Positions 1 through 6,597 of a stretch of 9,569 nucleotides of DNA are shown here, in pieces. The number at the start of each line of letters is the position of its first letter. Position 1 is the stretch's first letter. The DNA is taken from NCBI GenBank assembly GCA_913009765.1, contig CAJVYT010000149.1:1-9569 (forward strand), read 5' to 3'. Below the pieces are notes generated by a model that ran no database searches, had not been told where the DNA came from, and was given only the letters and a program-made list of their open reading frames with translations. Both the position numbers and the translations under genes were made by a program. This stretch comes from an uncultured candidate division Zixibacteria bacterium (GTDB lineage: Bacteria; Zixibacteria; MSB-5A5; GN15; FEB-12).

Positions 1-470
1 TTTCAGTTTCCCTGCGATTACTGCCCAGTGCAGGAAGCGAGACCTGGCAGCACTACATTATGCCGGTCATAACTATGTCCACTGCGGAGGCCGCTGTCTT
101 CGCCCGGTTTACACGCTCGGCGATGCTGGAAGTGCTCAACCAACCATACATCCGCACTGCCATAGCCAAGGGTGTGCCCTGGAAGAAAGTAGTACGGGAA
201 CACGCTCTGCCGAATGCTGCCATTTCGATCGTGACGATGGCGGGGTTCTTTATCGGCAGCCTGATAGTCGGAGGCGTCATTACCGAAAATGTATTCGCGT
301 GGCCCGGTGTAGGCCGGCTTTTGGTCAGTTCGGTAGCTAACCGGGATCTGGCTGTGGTTCAGGTCATCGTACTATTAATTTCGCTATCCATGGTAACCGC
401 TAATCTAATAGTCGACCTTGCGTATGGATGGCTGGACCCGCGGATTCGGGATCTCCGGTCAGAAGAATGA
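1..470 (+). CDS. ABC transporter permease, DppB/OppB type (5'-partial)
   Basis: This is the C-terminal part of an inner-membrane permease of the dipeptide/oligopeptide/nickel ABC importer family. The frame is open from the left edge of the window (first full codon at 3) to TGA at 468-470, so the start and N-terminal membrane segments lie outside. The visible part holds the BPD_transp_1 cytoplasmic EAA loop (the AKGVPWKKVVREHALPNA stretch), which couples to the ATPase. Two hydrophobic segments follow and then the family's typical ending, a YGWLDPRIR-like tail. The gene runs into the next permease with at most a few bases of overlap, as usual for B/C permease pairs. The binding protein and ATPase genes are not in view. 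The family call is secure; the transported solute cannot be read from a permease. Confidence 0.93.
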   Translation, partial: SVSLRLLPSAGSETWQHYIMPVITMSTAEAAVFARFTRSAMLEVLNQPYIRTAIAKGVPWKKVVREHALPNAAISIVTMAGFFIGSLIVGGVITENVFAWPGVGRLLVSSVANRDLAVVQVIVLLISLSMVTANLIVDLAYGWLDPRIRDLRSEE

Positions 471-481
471 TAGGATATACC

Positions 482-1399
482 ATGACTAACAAATCACAAG
501 CTGAATCGACATTAACACTCTCTGCAGAGCAGCCCCGGGACGACTTTCGAACCCGGATTCGCCGCTTTTTCGAGCGTTACCCTCCGATTGCCATAATTGC
601 AGCACTATGGTTACTGTTCATGATTTTCGTCGCTGTTTTTGCACCGCTTATTTCTCCCTACGATTTCACGGCGATCGATCTGCAGGAACGGCTGCAGGCG
701 CCGGTTTTGCTGGCAGGAGGGAATTGGAACCATCTGCTCGGCACCGACGATCTCGGACGCGATGTCTTAAGCCGTCTTATTTTTTCTATCCGCATGAGTC
801 TATTGGTTGCATTTTTGGGTACCGTCATCGGTGCAATTCTGGGTACCTCACTGGGCTTTGTGGCGGCTCATTTTCGCGGCTGGATTGACGACATTGTGAT
901 GGCCGGTATTGATTTTCAGGCTTCTCTGCCCTTTTTCATCATTGCATTGGCATTTCTCGCCTTTTTTGGCAACAACCTGACCTTATTTATTGGTCTGATG
1001 GGTATCTATGGGTGGGAACGCTATGCCCGGCTGACACGGGGACTAACATTAACCGCAATGACCCATGGGTATGCAGTTGCAGTCAACACCCTTGGTGCAA
1101 CGCCGATAAGGATCTACCTGAGGCATATTCTTCCGAATATATCCAGCGCGTTAATTGTAAATATGACCCTTAACTTTCCGGGCACCGTCATCCTGGAGAG
1201 TTCTTTAAGCTTTCTCGGCATCGGCATCCAGCCTCCGCTGACGAGCCTCGGAAACATGCTTGGATTCGGCAGGGACTATCTTACTACTGCCTGGTGGATT
1301 ACCGTTTCACCGGGTGTTACTATCTTTCTTGCAACCCTCGCTATGAGCATTCTTGGGGACTGGGTCCGCGACCGGCTGGATCCGACTTTAAAGCTATAA
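482..1399 (+). CDS. ABC transporter permease, DppC/OppC type
   Basis: This is the second inner-membrane permease of a peptide-type ABC importer, about 305 residues and full length for DppC/OppC proteins. A polar N-terminus leads to a first membrane helix (IAIIAALWLLFMIFVAVFAP). It is followed by the OppC N-terminal signature ending in GTDDLGRDVLSRL, further membrane helices, the EAA loop (NTLGATPIRIYLRHILPN) and the ending GDWVRDRLDP. I chose ATG 482 because AGGA at 472-475 sits 6 bases upstream. An in-frame ATG at 467 would overlap the previous stop as ATGA and is the main alternative; a start at 428 would overlap the first permease more deeply. The pair forms the membrane channel of one transporter, and the hydrolase gene 38 bases downstream is probably co-transcribed. 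Confidence 0.94.
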   Translation: MTNKSQAESTLTLSAEQPRDDFRTRIRRFFERYPPIAIIAALWLLFMIFVAVFAPLISPYDFTAIDLQERLQAPVLLAGGNWNHLLGTDDLGRDVLSRLIFSIRMSLLVAFLGTVIGAILGTSLGFVAAHFRGWIDDIVMAGIDFQASLPFFIIALAFLAFFGNNLTLFIGLMGIYGWERYARLTRGLTLTAMTHGYAVAVNTLGATPIRIYLRHILPNISSALIVNMTLNFPGTVILESSLSFLGIGIQPPLTSLGNMLGFGRDYLTTAWWITVSPGVTIFLATLAMSILGDWVRDRLDPTLKL

Positions 1400-1415
1400 C
1401 CTCTTAATAGTTTTT

Positions 1416-1423
1416 AAAAGGAG
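1416..1423 (+). promoter_or_regulatory. Ribosome binding site ahead of the hydrolase gene
   Basis: AAAAGGAG lies in the 38-base gap between the permease stop and the hydrolase ATG at 1438. The spacing of 14 bases to ATG 1438 is long, and the in-frame ATG at 1447 is farther still. The short GAAG at 1431-1434 may contribute. No promoter is evident in the gap, which supports co-transcription with the permeases. Confidence 0.5.
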
Positions 1424-1437
1424 CAATTAAGAAGATT

Positions 1438-2982
1438 ATGAAACCGATGAATATATTGTTCATTACTGTAGATCAATGGAGAGGAGAATGTTTGTCTATT
1501 CTGGGACACTCCACTGTTAAAACACCAAATCTGGACTCTCTTGCCGCCGGAGGCATTCTCTTCCGAAACCACTTTACTCAATGCATACCATGCGGTCCGA
1601 GCCGGGCGTCGCTCTACACAGGAATGTATCTCCAAAACCACCGTTCCGTGGAAAACGGGATACCACTCGATGCACGCCACACCAATATCGCACTGGAGCT
1701 GAGAAAACTTGGTTATGATCCCTGCTTAATCGGATATACCGATACCACGCCGGACCCGCGTTTGTATTCTCCGCAAGATCCGGCACTTAAGAACTGGAGT
1801 GGTATTCTTCCCGGGTTTAACAAGTTTCTGGAGGTATCGACCATTTCTCCGGAATCATGGGCATTATGGCTTGAAGAACAGGGTTATACGGTTCCGGAAA
1901 ATCCCCGTGACCTATATTATAAATCCGTAGACGGATATCCGGGGGCAGAAGCACGGGGGAAAACCTATGCCCCCGCTTGTTATTCGAAAGAAGAAAGCGA
2001 TACCGCTTTTATTACCTACAAGGCTCTTCAGTTTATCAGGAGGCCGGGCAGGAAACCATGGTTTCTTCATGTCAGTTATCTTAAACCGCACCGCCCCTTT
2101 CTTGCACCTGAACCTTACAATTTTCTTTACCATCCCGATGATGTTCCGGATTTTAAGCGGGCATCTTCGCCGGAAGAAGAAGCAAAGCAGCACCCTTATC
2201 TTGCTTATCTGCTGAACCAGGATTTAAATAATGGCTATTATCATGCCGGTATATACCCGAGAGATGAAAAATCAATGCGGCAGTTACGTGCTACATATTA
2301 CGGACTTATAACGGAACTCGACGATAATATCGGTAAAATTATTGCACTGCTAAAAGAGAATGATGAATATAAAAATACAGTCATCGTATTTTTAAGCGAT
2401 CACGGAGCTCAACTGGGGGACCATCATTTGCTGCCGCCGTCTGCTTACTTTGATCAGAGTTTCCATATACCCTTTATTATACATTTACCGGATGAAAAAG
2501 ATCAGCAGAAACGCGGTCTGGTGGTTAATGCTTTTACGGAGAATGTGGACATCTTACCGACCATCCTGGATATTTTTGGTGCTGACATTCCTGTACAGTG
2601 TGACGGCCGTTCCCTTGTTCCTTTTATTATGGGCAAAACACCGGAAAAATGGCGGACAGAGGTTCATTGGGAAGTAGATTTTCGATATATGAAGGAATCC
2701 TGGGGATATTCACCTCCACCTGACAAAGAGCTGGGTATCGACTTCGAAGCATGTTCTTTTAACGTGATCCGGGATGAACAATACAAGTATGTCCATTTCG
2801 CTGATCTTCCCTCATTATTTTTTGATCTTAAAAACGATCCTGATGAGCTGCATGATTTGGCGGGGAATCAGGAATACACGGAACTGATCCTTAAATATGC
2901 CCGGAAGATGCTGTCCTGGCGTATGGTCAATGACGAACGGACACTGGTATATATGACGGCCGGACCGGAGGGTATAACTTAA
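1438..2982 (+). CDS. Sulfatase-superfamily hydrolase, phosphonate monoester hydrolase-like
   Basis: This is a 514-residue alkaline phosphatase/sulfatase-superfamily esterase. The formylglycine motif CGPSR is at residues 52-56, with C52 the residue to be oxidised by a formylglycine-generating enzyme or anaerobic sulfatase maturase. Metal ligands appear as D12 (TVDQW) and D321-H322 (SDHGAQLGDHH), with H218 in KPHRP. The stretch around YLQNHRSVENG, LGYDPCLIGYT and TPDPR, and the LITELDD segment, match my recollection of phosphonate monoester hydrolases from Rhizobium and Burkholderia more closely than typical arylsulfatases. Those enzymes cleave phosphonate monoesters and phosphodiesters and, more weakly, sulfate esters. 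No signal peptide is seen, so it should act in the cytoplasm on imported substrate, consistent with the permease genes just upstream. The position matching the family's active-site lysine near the HH-L-L segment is proline here (P334). The superfamily is certain; the substrate is not. Confidence 0.9.
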   Translation: MKPMNILFITVDQWRGECLSILGHSTVKTPNLDSLAAGGILFRNHFTQCIPCGPSRASLYTGMYLQNHRSVENGIPLDARHTNIALELRKLGYDPCLIGYTDTTPDPRLYSPQDPALKNWSGILPGFNKFLEVSTISPESWALWLEEQGYTVPENPRDLYYKSVDGYPGAEARGKTYAPACYSKEESDTAFITYKALQFIRRPGRKPWFLHVSYLKPHRPFLAPEPYNFLYHPDDVPDFKRASSPEEEAKQHPYLAYLLNQDLNNGYYHAGIYPRDEKSMRQLRATYYGLITELDDNIGKIIALLKENDEYKNTVIVFLSDHGAQLGDHHLLPPSAYFDQSFHIPFIIHLPDEKDQQKRGLVVNAFTENVDILPTILDIFGADIPVQCDGRSLVPFIMGKTPEKWRTEVHWEVDFRYMKESWGYSPPPDKELGIDFEACSFNVIRDEQYKYVHFADLPSLFFDLKNDPDELHDLAGNQEYTELILKYARKMLSWRMVNDERTLVYMTAGPEGIT

Positions 2983-2997
2983 GCGGCCGATATCCCG

Positions 2998-3015
2998 CCG
3001 GTTAAGCAGAACCGG
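2998..3015 (+). terminator. Possible terminator of the permease-hydrolase operon
   Basis: CCGGTT (2998-3003) and AACCGG (3010-3015) form a perfect 6-bp stem with a 6-base loop, 15 bases after the hydrolase stop, followed by a T-rich but interrupted GTTGTTGTT tail. It lies between two convergent genes. The tail is weak for an intrinsic terminator, so efficiency is uncertain. Confidence 0.45.
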
Positions 3016-3038
3016 GTTGTTGTTCCTCTCAGCCTGTA

Positions 3039-3656
3039 TCATATAGTCTTGATATAGTCCTTTACCCTTTTAACAATGTTTTCGAGGTGGTGTTCGATCA
3101 GCTTCTCCATTTCATCAGGATCCTTTTGTTTCAGGGTCTCGATAAACTTCGGAAGATCAGTCTGAAAGATAGCCGGTTTATAAGAAATTATTCTTTCTAT
3201 CCTGATGAATTGATTCATCACTATGGTCAGATATTTACTTAGATAGGAATTATCTGCAATGTCACGGATAATTTTGTGGAATTGTACATCGTAATCAAGC
3301 ATAACAGACAGGTCTTCATAATCTGCCTGTTCAACCTCCATATTCAGTTCCTCCAGACGATGAATCTGTTCCTTGGTGGCTTTCATTGCGGCCAGCCGGA
3401 CTGCCCCCCGTTCCAGAATTAATCTTATTTCGATTAACACCTTAAAGTCATGAAGATTAATATCAGCAACCCGGGCTCCTGCGCGGGGTATGATGATAAC
3501 CGATTTTTCAGATGAGAGGCGGATCAGAGCCTCCCTAATAGGCGTTCTGCTGACTCCAAACTCCTCCGCCAATTTCACCTCGTTAAGAGGATCGCCCGGT
3601 TGATAATAGAGATTAACAATTCGTTCTCTTATCAGACTGCAAACATCGTTCTCCAT
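3039..3656 (-). CDS. GntR family transcriptional regulator, FCD (FadR/VanR) subfamily
   Basis: This is a 205-residue DNA-binding regulator. The winged helix-turn-helix occupies about residues 5-68 and contains the classic LAEEFGVSRTPIREALIRL recognition stretch (about 29-47). An all-helical FCD ligand-binding domain follows from about residue 75. FCD metal ligands D123 and H127 (DVQFH) and a C-terminal His pair (H189/H190) are visible. The intervening His usually found before the last helix appears replaced (FIETLKQ region), so metal binding may be altered. The ATG at 3656 is preceded by AAGGA about 6 bases upstream. It converges on the permease-hydrolase operon and is its likely regulator, with a catabolic acid or sugar-acid-type effector typical of the subfamily. 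It could alternatively act on genes outside the window. The family call is firm; target and ligand are inferred. Confidence 0.92.
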   Translation of the reverse strand: MENDVCSLIRERIVNLYYQPGDPLNEVKLAEEFGVSRTPIREALIRLSSEKSVIIIPRAGARVADINLHDFKVLIEIRLILERGAVRLAAMKATKEQIHRLEELNMEVEQADYEDLSVMLDYDVQFHKIIRDIADNSYLSKYLTIVMNQFIRIERIISYKPAIFQTDLPKFIETLKQKDPDEMEKLIEHHLENIVKRVKDYIKTI

Positions 3657-3736
3657 GGAAACATCCTTCTTAATATCCTGATTTTAAAACAGGCCGTCTC
3701 AACTCAATACAGGATATGCCCATATTGCATACTTTA

Positions 3737-3765
3737 TGTATACTACAAGTATTGGTTACTGTCAA
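3737..3765 (-). promoter_or_regulatory. Sigma70-like promoter of the GntR gene with possible operator
   Basis: Read on the minus strand, TTGACA (3765-3760) and TATACA (3742-3737) are separated by exactly 17 bases. This would give a leader of roughly 75 bases before the ATG at 3656. The -10 box overlaps the short inverted repeat TGTA-N3-TACA (3747-3737), which resembles half-sites bound by GntR regulators. This would suit autoregulation. The -35 match is perfect and the -10 is 4 of 6. Confidence 0.6.
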
Positions 3766-3835
3766 ACAATTTTTTATTTTAAGGGCAATAAAAAATATCT
3801 CCGTCAGCAGGCCCGTCTTATATGGGACCATTCCT

Positions 3836-3856
3836 GTTTAGATATAAAGTCTAAAC
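3836..3856. repeat. Perfect inverted repeat downstream of the cyclase gene
   Basis: GTTTAGA (3836-3842) and TCTAAAC (3850-3856) form a perfect 7-bp stem with a 7-base loop, 44 bases past the cyclase stop. No adjacent T run is present on either strand. It could be a weak terminator, an mRNA 3' stabilising hairpin, or a protein binding site upstream of the GntR promoter. Confidence 0.4.
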
Positions 3857-3899
3857 TCCGGACAAGGATTTTTGCACTATTTAATCCAATTATCAATTT

Positions 3900-4997
3900 C
3901 TAATTCATCGATCCGTTCAGGTTTTTTAACATTATTTGATAAATTGTATATTCTCCGTTTAAGCCTTTAAAAACCCTTTTAGATTTTGTTACAGTTTTTG
4001 TATAGGAAATGATAATCTTTCTGCTTTCTTCATTCTTAAAAATATTTTCCGAAATAACAACTTCATTTGGATTTGCTATTCCCTGTATTCTGGCGGCCAT
4101 ATTAACCGTACTTCCAAAATAATCAAGTTTACCGTTTAAATTCACTACAAGAGTGGTCCCTGTATGAAGGCCGATTTTTACTTCGATTCTCTCATTTTCC
4201 GGTTTTGTTTTACTGTTCCTATAAGAAATTAAAGACTTTTGGGATTCCAGAGCGGCTTTTAAAGCTTCCGCCTGGTTAGTAAAAGATCCCATAACGGCAT
4301 CACCGATTGTCTTTACCGGAACACCGTTATATTTCTTTATTTCATTAAAAAGTATTCTGAAATGATCTCTAACCAGGTGAAACGCCTTTGAATCTCCCAG
4401 ATCAGTATACATTTGCGTTGATCCCTTAATATCTGTAAATAATATAGTGGTCTTCATAATCTCAAGACTCTGGTCTGGTAATAAAACTTCTTCTCCCATC
4501 AATTCTCTGAAAATCGGATTCTGAATAATATCCGCACCTTTAACAGCGGTCGGTTTTTTCCACATAAACATCTTGTCAGCCATAATATCATCCCTGATTT
4601 TTTTCATATATTTTTCTTTAAATTCCATGGAAACTTTTTTTACTCCGGGATGGATCGAAAAGAAAACCTCAATATTATCATCCAGCTTGTTATTAAAATT
4701 AACCTTACAAACGTTACAAAAGTTAGAACTGGCAGCATCATGAATTGATAAGGATTCATTTGCCACTCCTCCGCAATGAGGACAATGATATTCCCATTCC
4801 ATTATGAAAATTCCTTCATGCAATCCACGGATAAACAGCTCCAGCAGAACTCTTTTATCGACTTTCTATTTTTCTGCCAGAGAATAAACATCGATATTGA
4901 ATAATCCGGAATCATCAGAACTGTTAAGATATTGAACCAACTTTTCAACCAGTGATCGATCGCCCGGATATTTAAATCTTCCGATCAGGTCTGCCAT
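3900..4997 (-). pseudogene. Class III adenylyl cyclase with zinc ribbon (DUF5939-like), amber-interrupted and probably 5'-truncated
   Basis: The frame runs from ATG 4997 to TAG 3902-3900 (365 codons) but is broken by TAG at codon 44 (4868-4866). Both sides read as one protein: YSLAEK, stop, then KVDKRVLLELFIRG leading into EWEYHCPHCGG. A single TGG-to-TAG change would explain it. A four-Cys zinc ribbon (CPHC, then CNVC) precedes the catalytic domain. All canonical residues are present: metal aspartates in FTDIKGST and KTIGDAVMG, the adenine-specifying K of VKTIGD and D of LDYFGSTVN, and the transition-state N and R of NMAAR. It should therefore make cAMP if expressed. DUF5939 proteins usually carry a further N-terminal domain that is absent here, where an IS end abuts the gene. 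An internal ATG at 4802 has AAGGA 9 bases upstream and could give a 300-residue active protein; a TTG at 4823 is weaker. Confidence 0.78.
4802..4816 (-). promoter_or_regulatory. Internal ribosome binding site and restart ATG in the cyclase gene
   Basis: On the minus strand GAAGGA lies 9 bases before ATG 4802, which begins MEWEYHCPHC directly at the zinc ribbon. It sits about 60 bases downstream of the amber codon, within reach for reinitiation. This site decides whether the interrupted gene can still be expressed. Confidence 0.45.
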
Positions 4998-5009
4998 ACA
5001 TCCTCCTTA
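4998..5009 (-). promoter_or_regulatory. Strong Shine-Dalgarno ahead of ATG 4997, at the IS junction
   Basis: TAAGGAGG (5009-5002) precedes ATG 4997 with only 4 bases between. Part of it lies in the terminal repeat of the neighbouring insertion sequence, whose outer edge I place near 5005. The site may thus be a chance hybrid of IS and target DNA. A TAA in the cyclase frame at 5009-5007 shows the frame cannot extend into the IS. Confidence 0.5.
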
Positions 5010-5030
5010 GGTAGTAAGTAAAAATAACTT
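5005..5030 (+). repeat. Left terminal inverted repeat of the ISAzo13-type element
   Basis: It begins CTTAGG, and its inner part TAAGTAAAAATAAC matches the inverted right end TAAGCAAAAATAAC. It lies 7 bases upstream of the cyclase-frame ATG on the opposite strand. Confidence 0.75.
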
Positions 5031-5051
5031 CCACAATTAGAACAGTTATGA

Positions 5052-5066
5052 TATAATACAAATGTG
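5052..5066 (+). promoter_or_regulatory. -10 box immediately before the GTG start of the transposase
   Basis: TATAAT at 5052-5057 ends 6 bases before GTG 5064, so the expected transcript start is at or next to the start codon. No Shine-Dalgarno precedes the GTG and no convincing -35 is seen. This suggests a leaderless message, a common low-expression design for transposases, or use of a promoter formed by insertion elsewhere. Confidence 0.4.
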
Positions 5067-6275
5067 GAATTTCAGAGGAAAAAAACAGTTGAAGATATCA
5101 GAACAAAATACCATGATATCTCGTTCTGTCTCAATGAGAGAAGCCGCAGGATGTGGGCTGCAACAGAAGCAAAAAGCTTTGGACGGGGTGGAATCACCGT
5201 AGTCTCAGAAGGTACGGGAATTGATCCAAAAACAATAAGGAAGGGACTACTGGAGTTGGATGAAGAACAGCGTGCGCCAGCTAATCGTATCAGGAGAACA
5301 GGTGGTGGAAGGAAGAAACTAACCAAGACACATAAGAATTTGCTTAGTGATCTGGAATCACTGGTTGAACCGGATAGCCGCGGTGACCCGGAATCACCAT
5401 TGAGATGGACATCAAAAAGTACCTACAAGATATCAGAGGAAATGAAGAACGCAGGCTATAGTATCTGTCAGCGTACTGTTTGTAGTTTGCTTGCAGATCT
5501 GGACTATAACTTACAGTCTAACAAGAAGACGAAAGAAGGGGCGAATCATCCTGATAGAGATGAACAATTCAAGTACATTTACAAACGGGTTAAATACTTT
5601 CAAACACACAACAATCCGGTTATCTCAGTAGACACCAAAAAGAAGGAGAACATCGGAGAGTTTAAGAATGCAGGATGTGAATATCGCAAGAAAGGTACTC
5701 CAATAGAGGTGAGCGGGCATGATTTTCCGGATAAAAACCTCGGGAAGGTATCCCCATATGGTGTTTACGATGTATCGAAGAACAAGGGTTGGGTGAATGT
5801 TGGTATTAGTGCGGATACGGCCGAGTTTGCGGTTCACAGTATCCGATGCTGGTGGTATATAATGGGAAAGAAAACATACCCACATGCCCGGGAACTACTC
5901 ATCACAGCTGATTGTGGTGGGAGCAATGGGTATCGAGTGAGACTCTGGAAAACGGAGTTGCAAAAACTGTCGACAGAACTTGAGTTAAAAATCAGTGTTT
6001 GTCATTTCCCACCTGGAACAAGCAAGTGGAACAAAATCGAGCACAAGATGTTTAGCTACATTACGAAAAACTGGCGTGGCAAGCCGTTGATTACGAGAGA
6101 AACGGTGGTGAAACTTATCGCTGGCACGAAAACAACCAAGGGGCTTGAGATACGATCAATGCTCGATGAAAACGTCTACGAAAAAGGTATCAAAGTTGCT
6201 GATGAAGAACTGGCTATAGTAAACCTTGTTAAAGCAGATTTCCATGGTGAATGGAATTATCAAATCATACCATAA
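5064..6275 (+). CDS. ISAzo13-family transposase
   Basis: This is a 403-residue DDE transposase of the ISAzo13 family (Rhodopirellula-type transposase domain). The N-terminus carries the family hallmark LNERSRRMWAATEAKSFG followed by a GGITVV...GIDPKTIRKGL helix-turn-helix (about residues 23-62). A conserved RRTGGGRKK linker lies near residue 78. Catalytic residues are D190 (VISVDTKKKE), D283 (LITADCGGSNG) and E326 (KWNKIEHKMF). The length is normal and no frame damage is visible, so the element may be active. The start is taken as GTG 5064 because the family N-terminus begins just after it; the next in-frame Met (residue 30) would remove the conserved LNERSRR. It is transcribed away from the cyclase, divergently. 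Confidence 0.93.
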   Translation: MEFQRKKTVEDIRTKYHDISFCLNERSRRMWAATEAKSFGRGGITVVSEGTGIDPKTIRKGLLELDEEQRAPANRIRRTGGGRKKLTKTHKNLLSDLESLVEPDSRGDPESPLRWTSKSTYKISEEMKNAGYSICQRTVCSLLADLDYNLQSNKKTKEGANHPDRDEQFKYIYKRVKYFQTHNNPVISVDTKKKENIGEFKNAGCEYRKKGTPIEVSGHDFPDKNLGKVSPYGVYDVSKNKGWVNVGISADTAEFAVHSIRCWWYIMGKKTYPHARELLITADCGGSNGYRVRLWKTELQKLSTELELKISVCHFPPGTSKWNKIEHKMFSYITKNWRGKPLITRETVVKLIAGTKTTKGLEIRSMLDENVYEKGIKVADEELAIVNLVKADFHGEWNYQIIP

Positions 6276-6420
6276 ATTGCAACGAGTAATTATGGCCAAC
6301 TAAAACCCCACTGAGGTATTTTTTGGTCCACATTTTAAGGGGTGGTTATTGTGAATGTACTCCTACTATTGGGGTTGTGAGATGACTGGGAATTAAATTG
6401 CGTCGTAACTTAAATTAGGG

Positions 6421-6446
6421 ATGTTATTTTTGCTTAAACCCTTAGG
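6421..6446 (+). repeat. Right terminal inverted repeat of the ISAzo13-type element
   Basis: This is the inverted partner of 5005-5030, with GTTATTTTTGCTTA on the inner side and CCCTTAGG at the outer edge. It ends 4 bases before the left repeat of the next element. Confidence 0.75.
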
Positions 6447-6450
6447 TGCA

Positions 6451-6477
6451 GTTCTTCTCAGTACTGAAGCATGAATT
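6451..6477 (+). repeat. Left terminal inverted repeat of the DruA-like element
   Basis: Inverted partner of 9213-9239. It differs from the right repeat at only 3 of 27 positions (its 4th, 7th and 13th bases). Confidence 0.82.
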
Positions 6478-6567
6478 CCTATCTTTAGCTATATAATAGA
6501 ATTAGACAGCAAAAGAGAAAAAACTTTTCGCAAAATGGGGCTAGACACAAAAACAGCTATTTGATAC

Positions 6568-6597
6568 TATAATCTGGGAAAGGAGAGTACTTCTATG
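6568..6597 (+). promoter_or_regulatory. Leader of the DruA-like gene: -10 box and ribosome binding site
   Basis: TATAAT at 6568-6573 is followed by AAAGGAG at 6579-6585, 9 bases before ATG 6595. A TAGACA at 6542-6547 is a poor, over-spaced -35 candidate (20 bases). A second TATAAT at 6492-6497 lies nearer the repeat. The ribosome binding site is convincing, the promoter tentative. Confidence 0.45.

Larger units (their letters stand above)
5005..6446 (+). mobile_element. ISAzo13-family insertion sequence, about 1.44 kb
   Basis: The element carries one full-length ISAzo13-type transposase and is bounded by imperfect inverted repeats at 5005-5030 and 6421-6446 (20 of 26 positions match when one is inverted, including an unbroken AAAAATAAC block). 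Similarity fades outside CCTTAGG on both sides, which sets the ends to within a few bases. No target duplication is visible: TCCT on the left, TGCA on the right. The length is normal for the family. Confidence 0.82.
6276..6594. other. Non-coding junction between the two insertion sequences
   Basis: No gene is seen here. The stretch holds the 3' non-coding tail of the ISAzo13-type element (to 6446), a 4-base gap, and the left end and leader of the second element. The tail contains a CCCC/GGGG pair (6305-6308 and about 6339-6343) too far apart to call a terminator. The leader of the second element has two TATAAT boxes. Confidence 0.6.

Noticed and set aside
1912..2193. Minus-strand frame opposite the hydrolase gene
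   Set aside because: It overlaps strongly conserved hydrolase motifs on the other strand and has no recognisable protein features.
4866..4868. Pyrrolysine or other amber recoding
   Set aside because: No PYLIS-like element or tRNA is visible, the same gene ends with TAG, and a Trp-to-stop mutation is simpler.
5001..6450. Target-site duplication of the ISAzo13-type element
   Set aside because: Flanks TCCT and TGCA differ. Shifting the ends by a few bases does not produce a match.
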